Assembly: GCA_963971535.1 (NCBI GenBank)
Contig: OZ020591.1
Span: 19,410,290 to 19,474,289, forward strand
DNA: 64,000 nucleotides
From: Notolepis coatsorum
Taxonomy: Eukaryota > Chordata > Actinopteri > Aulopiformes > Paralepididae
Direction of reading: 5' to 3'
The notes beneath the pieces are model-generated. The model did no database searches, had not been told where the DNA came from, and saw only the letters and a program-made list of their open reading frames with translations. Position numbers and translations under genes: made by a program. Shown here piece after piece: positions 22,822 to 33,738 of this stretch; the stretch's first letter is position 1, and each line of letters opens with the position of its first letter.

Positions 22822-23678
22822 GTCAGTACTGAGGGGACGACTCAAAGCCCTGTTCTTAGAACACGAGGTCAGTACTGAGGGGACGACTCAAAGCCCTGTT
22901 ATTAGAACACCAGGTCAGTACTGAGGGGACGACTCAAAGCCCTGTTCTTAGAACACCAGGTCAGTACTGAGGGGACGACTCAAAGCCCTGTTCTTAGAAC
23001 ACGAGGTCAGTACTGAGGGGACGACTCAAAGCCCTGTTCTTAGAACACGAGGTCAGTACTGAGGGGACGACTCAAAGCCCTGTTCTTAGAACACGAGGTC
23101 AGTACTGAGGGGACGACTCAAAGCCCTGTTCTTAGAACACGAGGTCAGTACTGAGGGGACGACTCAAAGCCCTGTTCTTAGAACACGAGGTCAGTACTGA
23201 GGGGACGACTCAAAGCCCTGTTCTTAGAACACGAGGTCAGTACTGAGGGGACGACTCAAAGCCCTGTTCTTAGAACACCAGGTCAGTACTGAGGGGACGA
23301 CTCAAAGCCCTGTTCTTAGAACACGAGGTCAGTACTGAGGGGACGACTCAAAGCCCTGTTCTTAGAACACAAGGTCAGTACTGAGGGGACGACTCAAAGC
23401 CCTGTTATTAGAACACCAGGTCAGTACTGAAGGGACGACTCAAAGCCCTGTTATTAGAACACCAGGTCAGTACTGAAGGGACGACTCAAAGCCCTGTTCT
23501 TAGAACACGAGGTCAGTACTGAAGAGACGACTCAAAGCCCTGTTCTTAGAACACCAGGTCAGTACTGAAGAGACGACTCAAAGCCCTGTTCTTAGAACAC
23601 CAGGTCAGTACTGAGGGGACGACTCAAAGCCCTGTTCTTAGAACACGAGGTCAGTACTGAAGGGACGACTCAAAGCCC
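22822..23678 (+). repeat. 46-bp minisatellite made of exon end plus 5' splice site
   Basis: Each unit is gtcagtactgaggggacgac followed by tcaaagccctgttcttagaa and cacgag. The second half is the end of the preceding pank1 exon and the first half is the start of its intron. The 19 copies of the donor (first one genuine) sit at exact 46-bp steps from 22822 to 23650 with no indel. Variants: cacCag for cacGag, ttAttag for ttCttag, gaAggg or gaAgag for gagggg. The coding copy alone has ggacAactc; the repeats have ggacGactc. Confidence 0.98.
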
Positions 23679-23753
23679 AAAAACATAATCCCTCTCAATC
23701 ATCGGGCCGAGATTTATTTCACGTCACAAATAGATCAATACAGTCCGTATTAA

Positions 23754-23959
23754 GCTCTTAAGCCTGAGCCCTATTTTCTGAAAATCCGCCTAAAAATACA
23801 TACCTAAGTAAATGGAAGATTGCTCCACTTCTACAAGGTCCATTTGCATGTTCTTTGTATCTAGGGACATCTATGGATCTCAGGGAATGTATTCCCAGCA
23901 ATATTGTGTCTGTTACTAGGCTTGAGTAAATTGTAATGAACCAAAGGAGAATATAAATT

Positions 23960-24010
<51 letters not shown>

Positions 24011-24609
24011 GGTATATCTTTTCATCTTTGACTGTGAATAACACCATGCTAAAAATGACCAGACATGACAAACTACAGGTCAATGGTACTAAATCCAGAT
24101 TGAACTCTGCCATTGGGAAGAGGAGATTTAGCCCGATCCATAGATGTATGACTTGGTCATAATAAGGTAATTTATAGGCCTGATATTCTATATTCTATAT
24201 TCCTATTCCTATGTGTCCGGATGGCAAAATTCTGTACTGTATCTACAAAAAACCCTGTAAATGATCTGCCCTTTATTCATTTGCTTAGATTTTTTGTACA
24301 CTTGATCTCAAGAAGGTGCTGAATTTGGTCAATGTTAGCATGGTGCCATGGTGTTATTCACCGTCAAAGATGGGAAAGTATATATATATATATAATAATT
24401 TTATATTCTCCTTTGATTCATTACAATTTACTCAAGCATAGTAACGGACACAATGTTCTCGTCACTGGAAATACATTCCCTGAGGTCCATAGATGTCCCT
24501 AGATACCAATAACATGCAAATGAGCCTTGGAGAAGTGCAGTAATCTTCCATTTACTTGGGTATGTACTTTTAGGCAAATCTTTTGGAAATATGGCTAGGG
24601 TTTAACGGG
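23754..24609. mobile_element. TTAA-flanked foldback element with a (TA)n core
   Basis: Bounded by TTAA at 23750-23753 and 24610-24613. The two halves are long inverted copies: 'tccatttgcatgttctttgt' on the left against 'aataacatgcaaatgagcct' on the right, and likewise the 'gtaatgaaccaaaggagaat' block. (TA)n runs lie at 23962-24008 and 24379-24393. Outside it the block 'aaacataatccctctcaatc' occurs on both sides (23681, 24630). No coding region. Confidence 0.7.
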
Positions 24610-25002
24610 TTAAGACTATACACTCGTACAAACATAATCCCTCTCAATCATCACTTAAGACAGGGGTGGGCAACTTTGTATATGGTGAGGGCCACAAAAT
24701 GTCCACAATCAATCTGGGGGGCCGCATTGTTTATCGGCAGTCCCGCCAGTAGTACCCCATCACTCAAATAGCCCATAATAGTCACAGATGTGATAAATAA
24801 GGTATATAAACAATTATAATTTGTTGTAACTTTGTTTTTATTCCATTTCAAATGCATTTAGTAATGCAATTTCAACTTTATGAATTTATAAACAGCTGAA
24901 TTTAAAAGTATTGCTGTAACCCCAAATATATACAAACATGATCAATTATAATTAAGGCTTCTAATAAAATAAATGTATGAACTTAAAGCCCACTGCTCAA
25001 CA

Positions 25003-25264
25003 AACACAAAGCAGCATTCCTGCTGCATTTCACTACAACAGTAAATCAAAAGTGCAATAATAAATTATTTTGTTAAATGTATAAACTTTTATCCTGCTAC
25101 TAAACAAAACATTATAACACTGAAATGCATGTTATGGATATGAAGCACTCAGGAATGTTTTGTTTAGTAGCAGGATACAAGTTTATACATTTAACAAAAT
25201 CATTTATTATTGCACTTTTGATTTACTGTTGTAGTGAAATGCAGCAGGAATGCTGCTTTGTGTT
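25003..25264. repeat. 111-bp near-perfect inverted repeat, 40-bp loop
   Basis: 25003-25113 and 25154-25264 are reverse complements with only about two mismatches over 111 bp; both hold 'gcagcaggaatgctgctttg' or its complement. Transcribed, it would fold into a long hairpin. Confidence 0.93.
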
Positions 25265-25407
25265 TGTGTTATTAGTGTTATCTGAACACTACAAAAGTAA
25301 ACAAGTAAAGTGCAAGTAAAGTAAAGTGCAATACTACATGCCTCCCATTGACCCTTTATCAAACTGGCATGACATTCACCCTCGCCCCACAGTGGGTCAA
25401 TAATGGT

Positions 25408-25409
<2 letters not shown>

Positions 25410-25465
<56 letters not shown>

Positions 25466-25600
25466 GTCCCCTCTCTACACCTCTCCATCATCTCCCCCCC
25501 CCTCTCTACACATCTTCATCATCTCTCCCCCCCCTCTCTACACCTCTTCATCATCTCCTTCCCCCCCTCTACACCTCTTCAGCATCTCCTCCCCCCCCTG
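25410..25600. repeat. (TAA)n followed by a C/T-rich 31-bp repeat
   Basis: 25410-25463 is (TAA)n. It is followed by about four copies of 'ctctctacacctcttcatca' plus 'tctcccccccc'. Confidence 0.9.
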
Positions 25601-26712
25601 TCTTTAATGAGACACTTGTGGTCTCTCCATTTGGCACACAATAGCAGGAATGTCAACTTCAATGTTTGTGCATGCAATCTGTATCAGATGAAATAATGTT
25701 TCATCCGACAGCCTGTTTCTCTCCTTTGACTTGATGTGCTTCATGTTTGAGAAATTGCTCTCACGTATGTATGTGCTCCCAAACATACTGGCCATAGAGA
25801 GGGCCTGAGGAGTGGGAAGCGGGGCTCAGGTAGCAGTTTCCAAAACGAAATTCCCCTCTCATTTCTCTTTGCTTGAAAAAAAGGATCTGACTGTAGCTTG
25901 CACAGTTCAAGCTGCAACGGTGGGGGCTGCTCTGACACCGTAGCGGTGAGGGGGCCGGCAAACAGCGCTATCCGTGACTGCATGCCGTTGAAATCTTCAA
26001 ACCGATCATTGAATTGCATTTGCAGTGTTTCAATGTCGCTCCTGTACTTTCCGACGGCTCAGCCATCGGATTTCTGTGTGTAGCTGCAAGTCGCCATAAT
26101 CAGTGTCCATCTCTTCCAAAAAGGAGACAAACTTTCTATGGTTTAGTGACCTGTTGCCTCCACAAATTAGATTGGTAACCTTGGTAACCAAATCCATAAC
26201 ATGGCTGTATTCAAGCTTCTTGGCACAGAGAGCCTCCTATATCAGATAAAAAAAAAGAAACGATTTAACGACTCTCGCATATAATTTGACTACACTCGAC
26301 TCGCATTGGTCATTATAGTGACGCACAATAGATGGAAATTATGTTAGCGAACTTACCTAATGTATAATGCAGTGCAGCATTGGACACTCAACGCCACTCT
26401 GACTTAGAAGCCCGGCGAATCCATCGGTAACAACAGCCGACAGTTTATCAAAACCCCCATATTGCTGCACGGCACTTTCAACAGCGTTGAATATGTGCAC
26501 ACTAGGGCTGACCCCTATTAGTCAAATAGTCGACTAATCGATCGAAAGGAGCCATTGTTGACTGCCAACTCTTCTTAGTCGAATACAATACAAAAAAATA
26601 AAAAAATATTATAATTTTTTATTTTTATTTTTTTTATTGGCCTGGGGCCGCATGGAACGTCGGTGAGGGCCGCCAGTTGCCCCTCCCTGACTTAAGACAA
26701 TGTATAGACTCG

Positions 26713-26865
26713 TACATGAATGAATGAAAATGAATGAATGAAAACTTTATTTAACAGATTGCAGAATGGGTACAGTACATCTCAATACACACAATTGTTA
26801 AGGGGATGCAGACCAGAGAAAGACGCTTGTCTTGTTTACATCAGGGTCCCACATTTTCAATTCAC
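26713..26865 (-). mobile_element. LINE 3' end, - strand
   Basis: (GAAT)n-type tail then 'acagattgcagaatgggtac', 'ggggatgcagaccagagaaa' and the 'cagggtccc' end. Same family as 20401 and 36482. Confidence 0.72.
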
Positions 26866-27308
26866 TTCCCTCTCAATCACATTATTGCTTGCATGTATCC
26901 TCTCCCGTTCCCCAGGTGTAAAATGCTTGGATAAACGCGCTGCTAGTCGGCAGTCCGTAGTTCTCTGCTCTCGTTTTCAAAAAGAAAATGGAAAATATTT
27001 TCCTGCTTCAAGTTGAACCTAAAATGTTTCTGACAATATCTTTAGTGTTAAGTTTGATATCTTGAGTGATTCTCTAGTGACATCTAGTGGCTGAAACTGC
27101 TTAGTACGCCTTTAACAGGGATGGAATATAAACATTGCAAGAGCAAAGATCATGGATTTTGCAGAGGTTATGTGAGGTAGGAAATGTATTCAGCTTGTAG
27201 ACTATAGAACAACAATAGAAGACTCTGTTGGAGACCTTTAAGTCCTGTTTCTAAAACACTGAACACAGTCACACTCGCACATGTCATGTTGTTCATGGCT
27301 TATCTGTG

Positions 27309-27656
27309 GAGTAGGGTATATCTGCAGAGCCACAAGCCCAACGTCTGGGCGGGGCTTCGTGGCTTGTACTTGGTTTGAGGCGGGTCTTCGGGCCCTGTAC
27401 TCGGTTTGACTGGGCGGGGCGTCGGGGCGTATACCTTGTCTTGTTTCCTGTAAAACCCGGAAGTAGTCAGTTTGTGCTGTTTTTTAACCCTAACCTTAAC
27501 CCTAACCTTTACCCTAACCTGTTTGTAAAAATAAACGGCACAAACTGACTACTGCACAGTCAAACTGAGTACAAGCCTGAATGCACAGTCAAACCGAGTA
27601 CAAGCCCCGCCCGGACGTTGGGCTTGCGGCTCTGCAGATATCCCCTATTCCTATTG
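27309..27656. mobile_element. Foldback element (348 bp) with telomere-like loop
   Basis: The arms 'tatctgcagagccacaagcc ... aacgtctgggcggggctt' and its inverted copy at 27590-27650 pair over most of the unit. 'agtagtcagtttgtgc' and 'gcacaaactgactact' pair near the loop. The loop holds aaccctaaccttaaccctaa (about 27486-27523), short and interrupted. Flanks TATCTGTG at 27301-27308 and 27657-27664 look like an 8-bp target duplication. Confidence 0.75.
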
Positions 27657-27847
27657 TATCTGTGAGGCTTGTGATTGTGTAAGGTGTATTCTACCTTGTC
27701 CCACAGGGGGGCGCTCTTGGCTCACTGTTAGTTATAGAGATGGTCATGTGTCCTCCACATGTACTGGATGTATTATGAGAGATTTAATGGGCCAAGTAAA
27801 GAGCTTCAACCAAAATAATAATATACATGATATACAGTACCCATGTA

Positions 27848-29020
27848 TGTACAGCACACACGCACAGCACAATCACACACAGGCACAGCACAAGCACACA
27901 CAAGCACAATCACACACAAGCACAATCACACAAGCACAGCACAATCACACACAGGCACAGCACAAGCACACACAAGCACACACAATCACACACAAGCACA
28001 ATCACACACAAGCACAGCACAATCACACACAAGCACAATCACACACAAGCTCAGCACAATCACACACAAGCACAATCACACACAAGCACAGCACAATCAC
28101 ACACAAGCACAATCACACACACAAGCACAATCACACACAAGCACAGCACAATCACACACAAGCACAGCACAATCACAATCACACACAAGCACAATCACAC
28201 ACAAGCACAAACACACACAAGCACAATCACACAAGCACAGCACAATCACACACAAGCACAATCACACACAAGCACAATCACACACAAGCTCAATCACACA
28301 CAAGCTCAGCACAATCACACACAAGCACAGCACAATCACAATCACACACAAGCACATTCACACACAAGCACAGCACAATCACAATCACACACAAGCACAT
28401 TCACACACAAGCACAGCACAATCACACTCACACACATGCACAGCACACTTACTCGCACACAAGCGCAGCACAGTCACACTCACATTCACACACAAGCACA
28501 GCACAATCACACTCACACAAGCGCAGCACAATCACACTCACACAAGCGCAGCACAATCACACTCACACAAGCGCAGCACAATCACACTCACATTTACACA
28601 CAAGCGCAGCACAATCACACTCACACAAGCGCAGCACAATCACACTCACACAAGCGCAGCACAATCACACTCACATTTACACACAAGCGCAGCACAATCA
28701 CACTCACATTCACACACAAGCACAGCACAATCACACTCACATTCACACACATGCACAGCACACTCACATTCACACACAAGCGCAGCACAATCACACTCAC
28801 ATTCACACACAAGCGCAGCACAATCACACTCACATTCACACACAAGCGCAGCACAATCACACTCACATTTACACACAAGCGCAGCACAATCACACTCACA
28901 TTCACACACAAGCACAGCACAATCACACTCACATTCACACACAAGCGCAGCACAATCACACTCACATTCACACACAAGCACAGCACAATCACACTCACAC
29001 ACAGCGCAGCACAGTTACCC
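27848..29020. repeat. CA-rich composite minisatellite, 1.2 kb
   Basis: The left half is built of cacacaagcacagcacaatc-like units; the right half of longer units that add 'acactcacattcacacacaa'. All three + frames are open for most of its length and encode only HTQAQHNHT or SHTSTAQSH runs, so the ORFs are by-products of the repeat. Confidence 0.95.
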
Positions 29021-29059
29021 ACAGTAGCTCACGCTCAGATTCAAGATGAGTGCTGCACA

Positions 29060-29529
29060 GGGCGGCTGGGTGGCGTAGCGGAGATTGCACTAGTCACCAA
29101 CGCAAGAGACTCCGGTCTCGACTCCCCGAGTCAGCGTTGCCTCCGGCTTGGGCCAGTCGTCATACTATCTCAATTGGCAGAGGTAGCGGGTGGAAGTCGA
29201 TGGGTGGGGATTGGACGTTGTGGACTGCGACTCCTACAGGTCGGTTGGGGGACGCCTGCACAGCAGAGACAGGAAGTAGCAGGGGTAGTGTGAGCCTCCC
29301 ATGCGTTACACCTCGCCACTGAGTCCGCGCTGTCTGGTGAAAAGATGCGACAGGCTGCCTCCTCGTGTACCGGAGGGGACACGTGATGCAAGGCTTCTAT
29401 CCTCCCTACGACCGACCAGTGGGAGGCATAGTCTAGCAACGTTCAAGACAGGGGAGGGGAGAATTGGCAATACGAAATCGGGATGGGAGAAAAATAGAAA
29501 AATAAGGAGAAAAAGTGGATACAAAAAAA
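29060..29529 (+). mobile_element. tRNA-derived SINE, about 470 bp
   Basis: Starts gggcggctgggtggcgtagc and ends gagaaaaagtggatac plus A-run. Flanked by agatgagtgctgcaca (29044-29059) and agattagtgctgcaca (29530-29545), one mismatch. It sits 90 bp before the last pank1 exon, in the sense direction. Confidence 0.88.
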
Positions 29530-29619
29530 AGATTAGTGCTGCACACACATAGTCAAGAGTGCAGTTGTTATGGAGAAGTGTTTACTGACCCCCCCCCCCC
29601 CCCCCCCCTGTGTTTCCAG

Positions 29620-29679
29620 GGTTATTTTGGAGCGGTGGGAGCGCTGATGGAGCTGCTGAAGACGATGGAGGAGCCGTGA
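29620..29679 (+). CDS. pank1: Pantothenate kinase 1, last coding exon and stop
   Basis: After the acceptor tgtttccag the exon reads GYFGAVGALMELLKTMEEP and stops at TGA 29677-29679. GYFGAVGAL is the family's conserved C-terminal signature; the tail LMELLKTMEEP resembles the PANK1 and PANK2 tails (LLELFKMTDDK, LLELLKIP) rather than that of PANK3. It joins the exon ending at 22821 in phase 0. The polypyrimidine tract is an uninterrupted run of 20 C (29589-29608). Confidence 0.94.
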   Translation, partial: GYFGAVGALMELLKTMEEP

Positions 29680-30235
29680 AAGAGCACCACATTGTGATGT
29701 CATCAACCCCTTAGCGGCATGACGTCATGGACCCACTGCTTCGGGAGGTCCTCCCCACAGGAGGCCTCCACAGGAACTACTGGGAGGGAGACGGATACTG
29801 GGAAAAGCCATTTTAATAATTTAAACAAATGTACATAATATCCTCCCCGGAGAATCCCCCGAAATAGAGGTTTTAATATTGTAAACACTAATTTATGGTG
29901 TCCTACGAATCTGCTCTGTGTAAGTGTTGGGGGACGAGACGATGGAGCGTTTTAGTTTCTTGGTACTCTGTGTGTGAGTGAGTGTGTGAGTGAGTGAGTG
30001 AGTGGGTGAGTGAGTGAGTGAGTGAGCGAGCGAGTGAGTGTGTAAATAGCTACTGGAGCGTCACGTTGTGTCCTTTAAGGCCGTGACACTTTGTCCCATT
30101 CATTTGACCATGTTTGCCTGTCAGGGGTTGTGATAAGGGTCCTCATGGAGTCCTTACTAAGGGTCCGTATGGAGTCCTAATTAAGGTTCTTTATTAAGGG
30201 TACTTATGGAGTGCACTGAAGCCAAATCCTGCTGA

Positions 30236-30345
30236 TATTCCTACTAGTCCTGCTATATTGACCTCACTTCCTGTCTGTCCTGCTATATTGACCTCACTTC
30301 CTGTCTGTCCTGCTATATTGACCTCACTTCCTGTCTGTCCTCCAC
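30236..30345. repeat. 30-bp repeat, three copies
   Basis: Unit tcctgctatattgacctcac plus ttcctgtctg, in the probable 3' UTR. Confidence 0.9.
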
Positions 30346-30819
30346 TGAATATGGCCTTCTCTTTTTTTTTTTATATACTTTTTTTTTCTTCTTAAAACTC
30401 TGTAAACACAACGTTGTATTGGCCGATACGGACATTTATCAGCTGTTAAATGATGGGACCAAGGTATTGACTTCCAACAGACGGCGCTACAACATGTGGT
30501 GATTTGTTTAGATACAGTGCAGTGCTATGGCGCCCCCTGTTGGCAGACAATGGGAACCAAGAGGCTTGTTTTGTCAACGACCTCAACAGCCCCTGTCATT
30601 GTCATTGGAAATTCTTACTGCATGTACGAATGCTGCCCCCCCCCCCCCCCAGCTCTGGTGCCCTGTGATTGGTCAGGGAAAGGCCTAGACCAGTATTTCT
30701 CACACTGTTTTATGTCAAGGAACCTGTCTGACAAGATGTTTGTTCTTGTATATGATTTAGAATTCCATAACTGCCTGTTGGTGGGGAGATACTTGAAAGT
30801 TAATATTTACTTTTATACC

Positions 30820-30980
30820 TTTGTCTCATTGGTCTGACTTCTAGCCAATGAAGTAACGGCGATATCAAACTGTTCTCGTCTCATTGGCCTGTCTTCTAGC
30901 CAATGAAGTAACGGCGATATCAAACTGTTCTCGTCTCATTGGCCTGTCTTCTAGCCAATGAAGTAATGGCGATATCAAAG
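30820..30980. repeat. 55-bp repeat, about three copies, each with an ATTGGC/GCCAAT inverted pair
   Basis: Each unit contains attggcctgtcttctagcca followed by atgaagtaacggcgatatca and a c/t-rich spacer. ATTGGC and GCCAAT in one unit are inverted CCAAT motifs; in RNA they could form a small hairpin. Confidence 0.9.
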
Positions 30981-31328
30981 CCTAGGTCAAAGGTCATTCC
31001 ATCTGCTTCCGGCCTGTTCCTCCAGGCCTCTTACCTTCAATGGGATGTCATCACAGCTGAACACAAAGTGCTCGTTAACAGTTTAAACCACTGTTTTTAG
31101 ATAAAAATACCCACAACGTCACTCACGGTTAGCCCCTAGTGGTGGTTCACATGTATGGCGCTTTGTTTCACATTTATGACGCTGTGTGTCCTTGGTATGT
31201 GTTTAACCACATGAACGGGGACCTTTGGATCTTCCATATCTTGGGAACGGTCGTCTGTTCTGTATCTAATTGCCTTTATCAGGGGTCTCCTCCTGGTGGG
31301 TCCACTCCCCCCCCCCCACCCCCATGAC

Positions 31329-31435
31329 TTAACCCTTTCACTACCGTCTGCAGTGTGACAGTAAAGGGTTAACATTATGTCTTGTCGTCGCAGTGAAAGG
31401 GTTAACCTTTGGTAGTGCGGCAGTGGAAGGGTTAA
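31329..31435. repeat. Three consecutive TTAA-delimited mini-units with inverted ends
   Basis: TTAA sites lie at 31329, 31369, 31402 and 31432. Between the first two is CCCTTTCACTACCGTCTGCA and then GTGTGACAGTAAAGGG, an inverted pair. The next units end CAGTGAAAGGG and CAGTGGAAGGG. This looks like stacked ends of a TTAA-targeting (piggyBac-like) MITE; a related stack is at 40401-40486. Confidence 0.55.
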
Positions 31436-31439
31436 CATG

Positions 31440-32375
31440 CTTTCATAGGCCTCGGTTTCGTTTGGAAGATCCTCCGGTTTAGTGATTTACTGGCACTGTA
31501 TAATGTTGTTCACACAATAGGCTGACGATATCGATCTTTACCATTAATGAATCTTTCCTAGAGACTACACTTTAGACCCTAACAACAACCCGATTGCTGC
31601 AATCTGGTGCTGTTTTCTTAGGTCAATAGAACCAACTGTATAGTCCAAGGAGAGAGCCTGAAAGACCACAACAAGCCCATATTGTTTAGGACAATAATGG
31701 CCACCGCTGACCAGGAAGCGTTGATGGTTTTGGACGGGCCAAATTCATCTAGTCATCCATCCATCAATTCATCCCTCTATCCACCTGGAAACTTTCATTT
31801 CCAAATCAAACGATGATGAAACATTGCTTTTTGCAATCTTTCTTCCACAAAACCTCGCCAGCTGTGATGACGTCACAGAATGTGGTATTCTTGCCGTTTT
31901 CTCTCTTTTTGTTTTATTTCTCTCTTTTTGCCTTCCTCCTCTTGATGGATTCATAACCAATGGCCTTGACCTATCAGGTGCCACATAGCTTTGACACTGA
32001 GATGGTATAGGGGTTACCCTGTGCCACCCCAAATCTGCCCTGGTTGCCTTGGTGACTGTGGCCTACGCTTCCTTTCTAACCTGCCAAATCCTCTACTTTT
32101 ATATACATATTGTTGTTTATACTATATTCTGTTGAGGTGTCACTGAGGTTGCAGTTTGTTTGTTTTTATTTTTTAGCTATGTAACAAGAGGACTAGTGTT
32201 TTTTGGATCACTCTTGAAAAAAAGAGTACCTATAAAACTCACCCACCAGCAGACATAAAATATAGCCACATATACAGTTGATGCTAAACTGTACAACATT
32301 CAATCACATCCATAGCATAACAGTCGAGACACAGCAGGCTTTCTCCCCAAAAGCAATGCTGACTTACAGACAGTA
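31440..32375. other. No feature recognised
   Basis: Unique-looking sequence in the probable 3' UTR, without an exon or repeat match. Confidence 0.4.
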
Positions 32376-32612
32376 CAGCTAAATATGTCCCATTGACTTA
32401 CAGTACAGCTAAAGATGTCCCATTGACTTACAGTACAGCTAAAGATGTCCCATTGACTTACAGTACAGCTAAAGATGTCCCATTGACCTACAGTACAGCT
32501 AAAGATGTCCCATTGACCTACAGTACAGCTAAAGATGTCCCATTGACTTACAGTACAGCTAAAGATGTCCCATTGACCTACAGTACAGCTAAAGATGTCC
32601 CATTGACTTACA
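32376..32612. repeat. 30-bp repeat, eight copies
   Basis: Unit cattgacttacagtacagct plus aaagatgtcc, with c/t variation (gacCta or gacTta). At 30 bp it gives an open frame of LTYSTAKDVP decamers; there is no sign that this is translated. Confidence 0.95.
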
Positions 32613-33250
32613 GTGGAACCGAGATGATTCCTGTGTCCAGGTGCTTTTGGGGAACCTAGAGTGAGACAAGGGCTTGTTCACTAGGCATCACTGTTGATCA
32701 GAACTGGATTTTTTTTTTTTTACTTTTCATTATTTTTGTTTTCACGGTCAGTCGTCTGTGTGTTGGACCTGCAGATTCCCACCCGGCGTACAAAATGGAT
32801 GGCATTACTTCTCTGGGATCATTGCTCTGCACAACAGAACCAAACGTCATCCCCCCCTAAAGGAAAACTAGACCCTGTTGTGCCTCTTGTGCTCTGAATG
32901 TAATGGATATGATTTCTCTCGGTTGAATTGGTTCTCCATGTGCAACACGGTACACTTATGAAGCTCAACAGCCGGCTTTCTCCAAAACGTCTCCCTGAGT
33001 CTTGCTAACTGACTGCTAACTGAGGACCTTGGGAATATGCTGTGGGTGTCCACCAGAGACACTGTCTCCCCAAATTGTCAATCTTTCAAGATTTTAGAAA
33101 AGCCGTTTGATTTTCCCGATTGATGTCCATGCATATTCAATATGGCATGGTCTAAGGTCGACCTAGACCGAATATAGGAAACATGTCTGGTATGGGGAAG
33201 AATTATTTTTTAAATTCATACATGAATTGATTATAAATTACAACATTGGG

Positions 33251-33722
33251 GGCGGCTGATTGGCGCAGTGGGCAAGGCGCTCTCGCCTCTAACGCAGGAG
33301 ACGCTGGGTTCGAGCCCGGCTCTCGGCGTTGCTACCGGCTGGCCGGTCGTTCATACTAACACACTTGGCAAGTGTTAGAGGGTGGGAAAGCCGGTGGGTG
33401 GGGATTTGACGTTGTGGACGGCGACTCCTACAGGTCGGTTTGGTGACGCCGGTGCGGCGGAAACAGGAAGTAGCGGGGGCAGCGTGAGCCTCCCACGCGT
33501 TACTCCTCGTCACAGAGTTCGAGCTGCTGCGGTGAAAAGATGTGACAGGCTGCCTCCTCGTGTACCGGAGGGGACACGTGATGCAAGGCTTCTGTCCTCA
33601 CTACAGCCGACCAGTGGGAGGCATAGTCTAGCAACGTTCAAGACAGGGGAGGGAAGAATTGGATAATACGAAATTGGGATGGGAGAAAAATAGAAAATAG
33701 GGAGAAAAAGTGGATCAAAAGA
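33251..33722 (+). mobile_element. tRNA-derived SINE, 472 bp, best-preserved copy
   Basis: Head ggcggctgattggcgcagtg with box A, box B (ggttcgagcc), body and A-rich tail. Flanked by the perfect 16-bp duplication aaattacaacattggg (33235-33250, 33723-33738). Confidence 0.92.
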
Positions 33723-33738
33723 AAATTACAACATTGGG

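Larger units (their letters stand above)
24661..26689 (-). mobile_element. hAT element with ZBED5/GTF2IRD2-type transposase remains
   Basis: Ends CAGGGGTGGGCAACT and, inverted, CAGGGAGGGGCAACTGG. Flanked by the exact 8-bp duplication ACTTAAGA (24653-24660, 26690-26697). The - strand from about 26230 down to 25610 shows hAT transposase pieces: DLVTKVTNLICGGNRSLNH, FVSFLEEMDTDYGDLQLHTE, IRWLSR, and near the end MFGSTYIRESNFSNMKHIKS of the dimerisation region. The frame is broken and the N-terminal part is absent. Inside are an inverted repeat (25003-25264), a (TAA)n run and a partial MITE from 26503. Confidence 0.87.

Noticed and set aside
22822-23678. CRISPR-like regularly spaced repeat
   Set aside because: The 46-bp unit is contiguous without unique spacers, and the context is a fish intron.
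25003-25264. A novel microRNA hairpin
   Set aside because: The stem is over 100 bp and almost perfect, which fits a recent palindrome or siRNA source better than a microRNA; no seed conservation can be judged.
27486-27523. Telomere or chromosome end
   Set aside because: Only a few interrupted CCCTAA-like units, located in the loop of a foldback element within a gene.
27748-29293. His/Thr/Gln-rich ORFs (up to 488 codons) and Cys/Val-rich reverse ORFs
   Set aside because: By-products of a CA-rich minisatellite; the end of one ORF runs into a SINE.
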